Shown in pieces: positions 17,559 to 25,212 of a stretch of 64,000 nucleotides of DNA. The notes beneath the pieces were generated by a model. It worked only from the letters and a program-made list of their open reading frames with translations, searched no databases and was not told where the DNA came from. The position numbers and the translations under genes are program-made. Source of the stretch: Paenibacillus illinoisensis NBRC 15959. Its GTDB lineage: Bacteria > Bacillota > Bacilli > Paenibacillales > Paenibacillaceae. Location of the stretch: assembly GCF_004000925.1 (NCBI RefSeq), contig NZ_BIME01000001.1, positions 186,001-250,000 on the forward strand. Direction: 5' to 3'. Every line of letters starts with the position of its first letter. The stretch's first letter is position 1.

Positions 17559-18443
17559 ATGTCAAAAGCCGCACTCAAGAAGGAAACGCTCGGAAGCGTC
17601 ATATTTAACGTAGTGAACTATACACTTCTGCTCCTCTTTGCCCTTGCCTGCCTCCTGCCTTTCATTAATGTGGTAGCCAGCTCGTTTGCGTCAACCCAGG
17701 AGATCGTGCAGAAGAAATTCATTCTGTTTCCAACGTCATTTTCGCTCGATGCCTATCGGTATATCCTGTCCACTCCGACCATCTTTAAAGGGCTCGGCGT
17801 TTCCATCTTCATCACCCTCGTCGGCACCGCAGTCAGCATGACACTTACAGCACTCATGGCATACGGATTATCCCGACGTTATCTTCTTGGGAGAAACGTC
17901 ATCAACTTTATCGTCGTATTTTCCATGTTGTTCAGCGGTGGAATGATTCCCACCTTTTTAATCGTCAAAGCAGCCGGGTTGATCGACTCCTACTGGTCCA
18001 TGATTATACCTACAGCAATTAACGCATTTAACCTGATTATCATGCGCAACTTTTTCCAAGCCCTACCGGACAGTCTGGAGGAATCGGCTAAAATTGACGG
18101 TGCAAATGACTTTCGCATATTGTGGCAGATCATGCTTCCACTAGCCCTCCCATCGATTGCCACATTATCTCTTTTTTACGGAGTCTCCTACTGGAATACT
18201 TATATGAATGCCATTCTGTATCTCAATGAATCCAAAATGTGGCCGCTGCAGGTTCTTCTTCGTCAAATCGTCATTGTATCAAGCGGAATGGAAGGCAATA
18301 GTTCAGCCGTTGATATTGTCCCTCCGTCCCAGACCATTAAGATGAGTGTGATCGTCGTGGCAACCGTCCCGATGCTCATTGCCTATCCTTTTGTACAGAA
18401 GCACTTTACAAAAGGAGCTTTGCTCGGATCGGTAAAAGGTTGA
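17559..18443 (+). CDS. Sugar ABC importer permease (YtcP/LplC type), inverted
   Basis: A 294-residue permease with six membrane segments. The EAA loop reads ESAKIDGANDFRILW near residue 180, and the C-terminal KGALLGSVKG ending is typical of YtcP/LplC proteins. It is the natural partner of the LplB-type permease and binding protein to its left, but is transcribed in the opposite direction from a shared 306-base intergenic region. Such importers are normally co-linear, so this arrangement is unusual. AAGGAGG precedes the ATG. A strong hairpin follows. Confidence 0.88.
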   Translation: MSKAALKKETLGSVIFNVVNYTLLLLFALACLLPFINVVASSFASTQEIVQKKFILFPTSFSLDAYRYILSTPTIFKGLGVSIFITLVGTAVSMTLTALMAYGLSRRYLLGRNVINFIVVFSMLFSGGMIPTFLIVKAAGLIDSYWSMIIPTAINAFNLIIMRNFFQALPDSLEESAKIDGANDFRILWQIMLPLALPSIATLSLFYGVSYWNTYMNAILYLNESKMWPLQVLLRQIVIVSSGMEGNSSAVDIVPPSQTIKMSVIVVATVPMLIAYPFVQKHFTKGALLGSVKG

Positions 18444-18470
18444 TCGACGTGTTCATTTTGACATAAAACC

Positions 18471-18505
18471 AATCCCCTTAGGTCCTTGACCTAAGGGGAT
18501 TCTTT
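18471..18505. terminator. Bidirectional terminator between permease and AraC gene
   Basis: Stem AATCCCCTTAGGT with its perfect complement and a five-base loop, followed by TCTTTT on the plus strand and by TTGGTTTT on the minus strand. It lies between two converging genes. Confidence 0.8.
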
Positions 18506-18555
18506 TGCTGCATTGCCGCAATATGAAGCGGCAGGTTAGCAGAGCTCCCTTACCC

Positions 18556-20799
18556 TCACAGCTCGAGCTTCATCTTCCGATAGGCACCCGGCGTGACATG
18601 TTCTTGTTTGCGGAACGAACGAATGAAGTTCTGCGAATTCTGATAACCGAGACGTTCTGCGATGTCCTTGATGGGCATGTCGGTATCGATCAGCCATTTT
18701 CTTGCCACGTCAAGCCGGAATCCCATCAAATAATCACTGAAGGTCATACCGTATTCCTTGCGGAATATGCTGCTTAGATAGTTGGGCGTATAATGCAAAC
18801 GTTCACTGATCGACTCAAGCGATAGCTCCTGATCATACTCGGTGCGCACAATCGATGCAATCTGATCAGCAACCGAACGAAATTGATGATTTGCCTTCTC
18901 CTGCATACTGACAACCATTGGATAGATGACTTCATGAACGAGAATATGTTCGATTTCCTCCGGGTTAAGTGTATTCAGGAGCCTTTGGTAGAGCGTTGCG
19001 TTGCTTTGAGTAAGCAGCACTTCTGCTCCAATCAGCTGCTCCAAATGGATCAGATTGTTCACAAAACGAATCAGAATAATTTCCAGATTCATCGGGTTCT
19101 GACTATGCTTCATCATGTCGGCGAGCAGAGGGTATAATGTTCGGGTTGCCTCATCCTTGTCACCAAGTCGGATGGCGTCAAACAGCTGCGATTCCAACTC
19201 CTTGGGATAACGCAGTAACATTGGCCCGCTACTTCCACGAGAGATATCTTCATAAAATATGACGGATTCCTTGCCCAGTTTCAGGCGTTGATATAATGCT
19301 TCAAGACTCATTGAACAGGCTTCACGGCTCTGCAGCAGATCCTCATATGGTGCACTGACCCCTACACTCACGGAGGCATTCCAATAATCTCTGGAAGAGA
19401 GGATTATATTCTTGGCATATTTTGCGATCAGATTCTGTATCTCCGCCACCTTGTCAGTGCTGCAAAACAATAACGTCGCTTGTGTACGCTCATTCAATAC
19501 GACAGGAAGCATGCGTTCGGTTGCGGGAATAATCTCTTGCACCAACTGGTTCACGGTGAGCAAAAGCACATCTTTATCCGACCATGACCCTTCACCGCAT
19601 CGGTCCACTTGGATCAGCATGGTGATGAAGACCGTGCTGCTGTCGATGTCATATCCAAACCGCTCCAGATTTTTCTCTACTTCTTCTCTGGTCAGACGGT
19701 TTTGCAGCAAATTAAGAACAAATTGGGCTTCGAGCTTTGGTTTTTCAAGCTGAATAAGCTGTTCCAGATCCTTTTTTTCGGATACGATTGAATCGATCGA
19801 TTGAATAATCCAATCAACTTCGTCCTTGACCATTGGCTTAGAAGTATCTGCCAGCCTCTTTTGTATCTTGCGAAAAGGCTTAGTCAGATAGACGGAAAGG
19901 ATATAGGCTATAATGACCATAAGCGCCATAATCACGATTCCCATCACAATAAGACCTATCCGGATCGGTGTTAAGGCTCCGCTGACTTCTTTTGCATCAA
20001 GCAGCGTAACATACGTCCAGCCATTGTAATCAGATCGTGCGTATAGGGCGATGATTTTATCTCCCGATGAACTTGGCAGTTCCAATTGTCCAGTCTGCGC
20101 TTGCTTGACGGTTCGCTCGCTGATGAGTTTCATTTGCTGGTTGGATAAGTGCTCTTGATCCGACTTCGTTGTGTACAATGGCTCGCCTTGTTTGTTTAAA
20201 ATATAGATGGATGTATTTGGTTTAACCAGCAACGAACGATTAAGTGTTTGGAGGGAGATATCCGACAAGGCAACAGCTTGTTTTTTCTTGGAATGCACCG
20301 GAAGTCCTTGCAGCAGCCGGATACCATCAGACGTTTTCGTCCAGTACAAGCCGCTACCTTCCTGATCTGCAAACTGATTCTGTAAAAGCTCCGTCTCTTC
20401 GGAGGTCATTCGGGACACCGTACCGTTGGACAAACTCCACTTTTGCTGAAGGCTGACTAACGTATATTGAACCCCCTCAAGACCCATGGTCGCGATATAA
20501 CCCAATTGAGATTTCAATTCCCGATAGGCTTCAAATTCCTGTTCCGTCATCGGGCTGTCGATGACCGAGCGAAATGAAGGCGTCGTGCTATAAGTCGCGA
20601 ACGCATATTCAATGGTTTGAATTTTCTGCTCGAGCGTATTTCGGATCTGTGTAATGAGGCTCTGCTGACCGTCCCCAACCCGGTCCACGACTGAGTTGGT
20701 CGTTGAGATGTATATATAACTTCCAAAGCCGATAACAATTCCAACGCTAAGGAGCAGAACCGGAATAAAAATGTTGTAGAACGTTTTACTTTTTCTCAA
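18556..20799 (-). CDS. Membrane-bound AraC-type regulator (YesS type)
   Basis: A one-component sensor-regulator of about 747 residues. A membrane segment near residues 10-30 is followed by an extracellular sensor of about 250 residues. A second segment (about residues 280-300) leads to a cytoplasmic region and the C-terminal AraC DNA-binding domain, with HYTPNYLSSIFRKEYGMTFS and the second helix pair near the end. Such proteins activate neighbouring polysaccharide loci on sensing extracellular sugar. The start chosen is a TTG at 20799, preceded by AAAGGAG; the ATG at 20820 lies upstream of that site. A perfect cre lies about 25 bases before the TTG, so the regulator is probably under CcpA control. 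Confidence 0.85.
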   Translation of the reverse strand: MRKSKTFYNIFIPVLLLSVGIVIGFGSYIYISTTNSVVDRVGDGQQSLITQIRNTLEQKIQTIEYAFATYSTTPSFRSVIDSPMTEQEFEAYRELKSQLGYIATMGLEGVQYTLVSLQQKWSLSNGTVSRMTSEETELLQNQFADQEGSGLYWTKTSDGIRLLQGLPVHSKKKQAVALSDISLQTLNRSLLVKPNTSIYILNKQGEPLYTTKSDQEHLSNQQMKLISERTVKQAQTGQLELPSSSGDKIIALYARSDYNGWTYVTLLDAKEVSGALTPIRIGLIVMGIVIMALMVIIAYILSVYLTKPFRKIQKRLADTSKPMVKDEVDWIIQSIDSIVSEKKDLEQLIQLEKPKLEAQFVLNLLQNRLTREEVEKNLERFGYDIDSSTVFITMLIQVDRCGEGSWSDKDVLLLTVNQLVQEIIPATERMLPVVLNERTQATLLFCSTDKVAEIQNLIAKYAKNIILSSRDYWNASVSVGVSAPYEDLLQSREACSMSLEALYQRLKLGKESVIFYEDISRGSSGPMLLRYPKELESQLFDAIRLGDKDEATRTLYPLLADMMKHSQNPMNLEIILIRFVNNLIHLEQLIGAEVLLTQSNATLYQRLLNTLNPEEIEHILVHEVIYPMVVSMQEKANHQFRSVADQIASIVRTEYDQELSLESISERLHYTPNYLSSIFRKEYGMTFSDYLMGFRLDVARKWLIDTDMPIKDIAERLGYQNSQNFIRSFRKQEHVTPGAYRKMKLEL

Positions 20800-20822
20800 A
20801 GCACAATTCTCTCCTTTCATAT

Positions 20823-20838
20823 TTGTAAGCGATTACAA
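20823..20838. promoter_or_regulatory. cre site (CcpA) at the start of the AraC gene
   Basis: TTGTAAGCGATTACAA fits the cre consensus WTGNAANCGNWNNCAW at every position and is nearly palindromic. It lies in the region between the divergent AraC genes, immediately before the minus-strand gene. Confidence 0.7.
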
Positions 20839-20970
20839 CTGAAAGAGTTAAAACCCTTAGTTTCTTCCTCCATTTGGTAATATTTACTTGAATTTTAACA
20901 CAGCAAATGATATGAGTTTAGACATAACGTATTAGAAATCAGCCAAATATTGCACAGGAGGGTTTGAATC

Positions 20971-21765
20971 ATGCTGCCATTTTACGAGATCCGCAAAGAT
21001 GATTTTACAATTAGCCGCAATGCAAGACAGATCGCTTTTCCCACGCATATGCACAGTGAAATTGAGGTATTATACGTCTACTCTGGCACGCAATCCGTCG
21101 AGATTAACGATGTCTCATATGAATTGCATCCCGGTGACGCAGCATTGATTTTTCCGGATATGATTCATCGATATTTCAAAAGTGGTCAACAAACTGCAAA
21201 TGCCGTTCTGCTTATTATCAATCCGAAAGTATTTGAAGGCTTGTTCCCCGATTTCCTTCAACTTCAGCCGGTTTCTCCATGGATTTTGAAGAAATATGTA
21301 CATAAGGATGCGGTATATGCATTCAAAAAAATAAAAAAAGAAGATAATTACGCCATCAAGCTTGGTTGGGCTCATATCATCATCTCGCACCTGTTATCTC
21401 AGGTCGAGTTGGAGCAGCGACAGCGCCCCCCGATCGTGGATATGCCTCAGAAAATTATGAAATACATGGCTAATCATTTTACGGAACCTCTCTCCCTGGA
21501 CACTATAGCAGCCGAGTTTAATGTGAGCAAATATTATATTTCCCACATCTTTTCCACACGGATACAGATGAACTTTCGCAATTACCTCTCCATGCTGCGA
21601 GTCGAATATGCAGCAAAATTAATCCGTACTACGAATGTTTCCTTAACCACTGTAAGCAGCAGCGCAGGCTTCGAGAGCCAGCGAACATTTAATCGCGTTT
21701 TTCAAGCCATGTATGGGATTACACCCAGGGAATTTCGAAATAATGTGAGCAGCTATTTAAAATGA
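20971..21765 (+). CDS. AraC family regulator with cupin sensor domain
   Basis: A soluble 264-residue regulator. Residues about 15-90 form a cupin-type ligand domain (TFPTHMHSEIEV-like start with HMH). The two helix-turn-helix motifs of the AraC domain occupy about residues 165-262 (LDTIAAEFNVSKYYISHIFS, then ITPREFRN). These proteins usually bind a sugar or related ligand. It is transcribed divergently from the membrane-bound AraC regulator of the pectin locus and may take part in the same control. GGAGG precedes the ATG. Confidence 0.85.
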   Translation: MLPFYEIRKDDFTISRNARQIAFPTHMHSEIEVLYVYSGTQSVEINDVSYELHPGDAALIFPDMIHRYFKSGQQTANAVLLIINPKVFEGLFPDFLQLQPVSPWILKKYVHKDAVYAFKKIKKEDNYAIKLGWAHIIISHLLSQVELEQRQRPPIVDMPQKIMKYMANHFTEPLSLDTIAAEFNVSKYYISHIFSTRIQMNFRNYLSMLRVEYAAKLIRTTNVSLTTVSSSAGFESQRTFNRVFQAMYGITPREFRNNVSSYLK

Positions 21766-21789
21766 CAACACAACAAATAGAAATTAAAA

Positions 21790-21815
21790 AGGCTCCCTAT
21801 AAGGGAGCCTCTTCT
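21790..21815. terminator. Terminator between AraC and SDR genes
   Basis: AGGCTCCC and GGGAGCCT form a perfect stem with a five-base loop, followed by CTTCTT on the plus strand and by TTTTT on the minus strand. It can serve both converging genes. Confidence 0.8.
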
Positions 21816-21825
21816 TATTAGAATC

Positions 21826-22572
21826 TTATTTAGCCAGGTATCCGCCATCTACGAAGACGGTTGTTCCTGTAACGAAATCATTTTCAGCCAGGAATACAAC
21901 TGCATGTGCAATTTCTTCCGGTTTACCCAGACGTCCAAGTGGATGTTTGGCAACCAGGCTATCATAGAACTCACCAAGAGCTTCTTTGTTGACCATGCCA
22001 CTTTCCACAAATCCAGGAGCAACTGCGTTGACGCGGATGTTACGGTCAGCATACTCCAGAGCGAGTGATTTCGTAATTTGGTTGACCGCACCTTTACTAG
22101 CCGCATAAGGCATGGAAGTTGGTTCACCAACAGATCCCAGGATCGAGGAAGTGCTGATTACAGATCCTCCGCCCGTTTTCAGCATTTCACGGATCGCATA
22201 TTTCGCACCGTAGAATACACCGTCCTGATTGATTGCAATGACACGTTTGTATTCTTCGTCCGTTAATTCATGCGAAGGCTTTTGAACACCAATGCCTGCA
22301 TTATTGAAAATGACATCCAGTTTACCAAACTGCTTCACTGTCTCTGCTACCAGGTTTTCAACTTGTTTTTCGTCGGCAACATTAACTTTGATGAACACTA
22401 CATCATCATTATATGTTTGTTTTAATTCCTGCTCGGCAGCTTTGCCGTGCTCTTCATTATAATCTGCAATAACAACCTTCGATCCTTTATCCAAGAAGGC
22501 TTTTACTGTGGCCAAACCAATTCCGGAAGCTCCGCCTGTAATGATAGCTACTTTGTCTTTAAGATTAGTCAT
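21826..22572 (-). CDS. SDR family NAD(P)-dependent oxidoreductase
   Basis: A classical short-chain dehydrogenase of 248 residues. The nucleotide-binding motif TGGASGIG lies near residue 12, NNAG near residue 90, the catalytic Ser within STSSILG, and YAASK near residue 155. The C-terminal VDGGY is typical. An acidic residue after beta-strand 2 (VIADYN) suggests NAD rather than NADP. The substrate cannot be told; family members include glucose dehydrogenases and ketoacyl reductases. It is divergent from an Lrp-type regulator, and a long inverted repeat lies between them. TGGAGG precedes the ATG. Confidence 0.88.
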   Translation of the reverse strand: MTNLKDKVAIITGGASGIGLATVKAFLDKGSKVVIADYNEEHGKAAEQELKQTYNDDVVFIKVNVADEKQVENLVAETVKQFGKLDVIFNNAGIGVQKPSHELTDEEYKRVIAINQDGVFYGAKYAIREMLKTGGGSVISTSSILGSVGEPTSMPYAASKGAVNQITKSLALEYADRNIRVNAVAPGFVESGMVNKEALGEFYDSLVAKHPLGRLGKPEEIAHAVVFLAENDFVTGTTVFVDGGYLAK

Positions 22573-22602
22573 GGTGATTCCTCCAGTAATTGTTGAATTT
22601 TA

Positions 22603-22668
22603 GACAAAACTAACGTGATTTTATATGTAACCATAATCATATTATTTAGTCATAACGTAAGTTTTGTC
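22603..22668. promoter_or_regulatory. Long inverted repeat between SDR and Lrp genes
   Basis: GACAAAACTAACGT at 22603-22616 and the inverted GACAAAACTTACGT at 22655-22668 match at 13 of 14 positions, with centres 52 bases apart (about five helical turns). The position in the divergent region suggests binding by the adjacent Lrp/AsnC regulator. Confidence 0.5.
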
Positions 22669-22674
22669 GTTTAT

Positions 22675-22703
22675 TTGACACAATTAATCGTACTCCTGGT
22701 AAT
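22675..22703 (+). promoter_or_regulatory. Candidate sigma-A promoter for the Lrp gene
   Basis: A perfect TTGACA box, a 17-base spacer and GGTAAT. It would give a leader of about 190 bases before the Lrp start. Confidence 0.4.
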
Positions 22704-22837
22704 GAGTATTGTCAAGCTACTATATATTTACCAGTTAACATGCCGAGTAATATTAAGCGGAAATATTGAAGCAACTCAGCAGAGACACTTCATCCCACTA
22801 CGGTTGTTAGTGTGTTCCAAATCTCAGGGATTATGTA

Positions 22838-22865
22838 CCCCGCACGGGCGTGTGGTCTTTTTTTC
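22838..22865 (+). terminator. Terminator-like hairpin in the Lrp leader
   Basis: CCGCAC, a GGGC loop and GTGTGG (one G-U pair) are followed by TC and seven T residues, about 35 bases before the Lrp start codon. As no plus-strand gene precedes it, it may attenuate the Lrp transcript. Confidence 0.4.
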
Positions 22866-22898
22866 TGTTACAATATGAAGCGGAAAGGAGTGAAACTC

Positions 22899-23345
22899 AT
22901 GTTAGATTCAATTGATAGTCATATTTTACGAAGACTGGCTCAAAACAGCCGGATATCCTATACCGATTTGGCTAAAGAGGTTGGATTGTCTGGTGTTGCC
23001 GTCAAAGAGCGCATAGACCGGCTTGTCAATCAAGGAATCATTGAACAGTTCTCCATTGTAATTAGCGCCGAAAAGCTCGGCAAAAAGATATCTGCCTATT
23101 TGGAGCTTGAAGTGGAGCCAGCACATTTGAATGAGATCATAGAGGCGTTGAAACATAACGATAAAGTTGCTGTGTTATACGAAATGACTGGTCCCTGTAT
23201 CCTCCATATACATATTCTTGTCGAGAGTATTGAAGAGATGGAACAATTCATGAACGAATCCATATATTCGCTGAAAGGTATCGTCCGCGCTGAAACGCAG
23301 ATTCTGATGAAACGACACAAAAATCAGGATGGATTGAATATATAA
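22899..23345 (+). CDS. Lrp/AsnC family transcriptional regulator
   Basis: A 148-residue regulator. The N-terminal helix-turn-helix lies at about residues 4-60 (YTDLAKEVGLSGVAVKERID), followed by a C-terminal ligand-binding RAM/AsnC domain with alternating beta and alpha segments. The start chosen is the ATG at 22899 with AAAGGAG; a longer frame exists but would read through the leader hairpin. Proteins of this kind often sense amino acids and regulate a divergent gene, here the SDR oxidoreductase. The ligand is unknown. Confidence 0.85.
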   Translation: MLDSIDSHILRRLAQNSRISYTDLAKEVGLSGVAVKERIDRLVNQGIIEQFSIVISAEKLGKKISAYLELEVEPAHLNEIIEALKHNDKVAVLYEMTGPCILHIHILVESIEEMEQFMNESIYSLKGIVRAETQILMKRHKNQDGLNI

Positions 23346-23347
23346 AA

Positions 23348-23386
23348 AACAAGAACCGTCAGGCGTTAAGACCAACGGTTCTTGTT
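23348..23386. terminator. Bidirectional terminator between Lrp and acetamidase genes
   Basis: AACAAGAACCGT and its complement ACGGTTCTTGTT form a long stem with a loop of about 15 bases. An A run before and TT-rich sequence after it suit termination on both strands. Confidence 0.7.
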
Positions 23387-23421
23387 ATTAATATTAAGGA
23401 ATTATTGCTTTATGAAATGGG

Positions 23422-24975
23422 TTAGTTCGTCTTGGAAAGCTTGGCTTGATAGAAATCGACGAAGTACTCGCTTACCTCTGCTGACTTCTGGGCATTTAAT
23501 TGAATAGGAGCAATCAGTCTAACGGTTTCTCCATTGAATGAAGCCTTCGTTTCTCCAAGTTTCGCTGTTAGTGTATTGCCATTATACAGGATTGAAACCA
23601 TTTTCGTTTTTGGCTCCCATTCAATCTTGGCACCAAATTGTTCAAAACTGCTGCGTAATGGAGTCATATTCCGTTCAGCGTCCCCAAACAACTTCTTGTC
23701 AACAATTGCATGAACTCCCCAGTTCCCATCGACTACCTGTGTAACCCCAAAATCGGTGGTTACCGACATTAAAGAGTAAGCCTCGTCTTCGGTTAGTTCC
23801 ATGCCTCTCATTAGAAAAGCCTTAGTTTTATGCGCAGCATCTTTCATCGCCTTGTCGAGGGAAGATTTATCGAAGATTTCCTTCTGGGCATCCTCACCCA
23901 GTTCTTCAAGATAGTTCGCGTAGCTGAAACCATGGACCACCCACTCGTTCTCATTTTCCAGCAATGGGAAGTTTAATGACCTTAATTTGTTATCCAGCTT
24001 ATCTTTTTTATGAAGAATAATCTGAACATCTCCAGTTACTGAAGTTTCAATGGCTGTTCCATTTAATTCAGAGTCTCCTTGCCCTGCGTGTGGATCACCG
24101 ATCGACAGCAGCGCTCCCGGGACAGAAACCGGATAGTACATGGTTGCTCCTTCCGTAACACGCCAGTCATCGATATTTCCGCCATAATAGGAAGGTGGGA
24201 CCGAATCAACGATATCCGCTTCCTTCGGAGCTACGCTCATGGTACCGAAATGGAGTCGAACAGGCACTCGAACATCTTTCAGGACATTGTGATTTTCCTT
24301 CACCGTTGTATGATCGACGACCACACCAGGATAATCTATTGTAGGATGCACATTTCCATCCGGATCGGTTTGAGGAGTCCATCTATAGCTATATAGTGCC
24401 TTAGCGTAATCCGTACCGCCTTCAGAATCCATTTCGTAAATCGTCACAACCTCACGTGTCACCGGTTCTTCTTCCATCTCTCCATATAGAAACCCCCAGT
24501 TTGCAGCCACGTTGGAACCATATGTTTTCCCTGCATATTCGCCGTTACCATTAGGACGAAGTTTCATATCCAAAATCTTCACTTCCAGTACATCTCCCGG
24601 TTCCGCTCCTTCAACCGCGATTGGGCCTGTCATGATATGTACTCCCGGACCACGATCTGCTTCCGTCTTCTCGGATTCGGTCCAATGAAAAATATCTTCG
24701 ACGCCAGCGTCACCTTTGATCATTCGTTCATAGTCATCGCCGGAATGGTGAGTAATCGCATCCACCGTAACGATATCTCCGGAGTTGACGGTGAGTACTG
24801 CTTCACCCTTGCCGATATTGCCCCACCGGACATTTTCGGAATTCGCCTTCAGAACATGCGTCTTTGGCTTCACGGACGCTTGATCGATGTCAGCATTGAC
24901 TACATTCATACCTGGTATTAACAGTGAACTAATGGATAAAGCAGCGAAAACCTTCCATTTTAATCGATTTCCCAT
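23422..24975 (-). CDS. Secreted acetamidase/formamidase-like protein with stalk domain
   Basis: A 517-residue protein with a cleavable signal peptide (residues 1-29, ending NVVNADID). Residues 35-400 are an FmdA/AmdA-type amidase domain: VRWGNIGKG, RGPGVHIMTGPIAVEGAEPGD and SIGDPHAGQGDSEL. The family hydrolyses formamide or acetamide to ammonia and the acid and is usually cytoplasmic. From about residue 425 the sequence changes to a copper-amine-oxidase-like beta domain (RNMTPLRSSFEQFGAKIEW), a common module of exported Paenibacillus proteins. Substrate and location are therefore uncertain; release of ammonia outside the membrane is a reasonable inference. AGGAGG precedes the ATG. Confidence 0.82.
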   Translation of the reverse strand: MGNRLKWKVFAALSISSLLIPGMNVVNADIDQASVKPKTHVLKANSENVRWGNIGKGEAVLTVNSGDIVTVDAITHHSGDDYERMIKGDAGVEDIFHWTESEKTEADRGPGVHIMTGPIAVEGAEPGDVLEVKILDMKLRPNGNGEYAGKTYGSNVAANWGFLYGEMEEEPVTREVVTIYEMDSEGGTDYAKALYSYRWTPQTDPDGNVHPTIDYPGVVVDHTTVKENHNVLKDVRVPVRLHFGTMSVAPKEADIVDSVPPSYYGGNIDDWRVTEGATMYYPVSVPGALLSIGDPHAGQGDSELNGTAIETSVTGDVQIILHKKDKLDNKLRSLNFPLLENENEWVVHGFSYANYLEELGEDAQKEIFDKSSLDKAMKDAAHKTKAFLMRGMELTEDEAYSLMSVTTDFGVTQVVDGNWGVHAIVDKKLFGDAERNMTPLRSSFEQFGAKIEWEPKTKMVSILYNGNTLTAKLGETKASFNGETVRLIAPIQLNAQKSAEVSEYFVDFYQAKLSKTN

Positions 24976-25173
24976 TCATAACTCCTCCTGTCATCTTCTC
25001 ATGTCATATTAGTTAACTTGTTATGAACCGAAGTATAACAGACAATCTAAAAGTTAACAATATAAAGTTTTAATTACTTTTTGATTTATTTTCTTAATAT
25101 AAACAATAGAAATATATTAGTAATATTAACTTTTACAAATCCACCCGAGATTCTATGATTTATAAAAACAATA

Positions 25174-25200
25174 AAGAAGCCGCCACTTGGGCGACTTCTT
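25174..25200 (-). terminator. Terminator after the GH95 gene
   Basis: AAGAAG-GCCGCC type stem with complement GGCGACTTCTT, close to the GH95 stop, and followed by TTTATTG on the minus strand. It shares the GCCGCC/GGCGAC core seen at 112, 4671 and 38454. Confidence 0.7.
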
Positions 25201-25212
25201 AAGTGTCTCATA

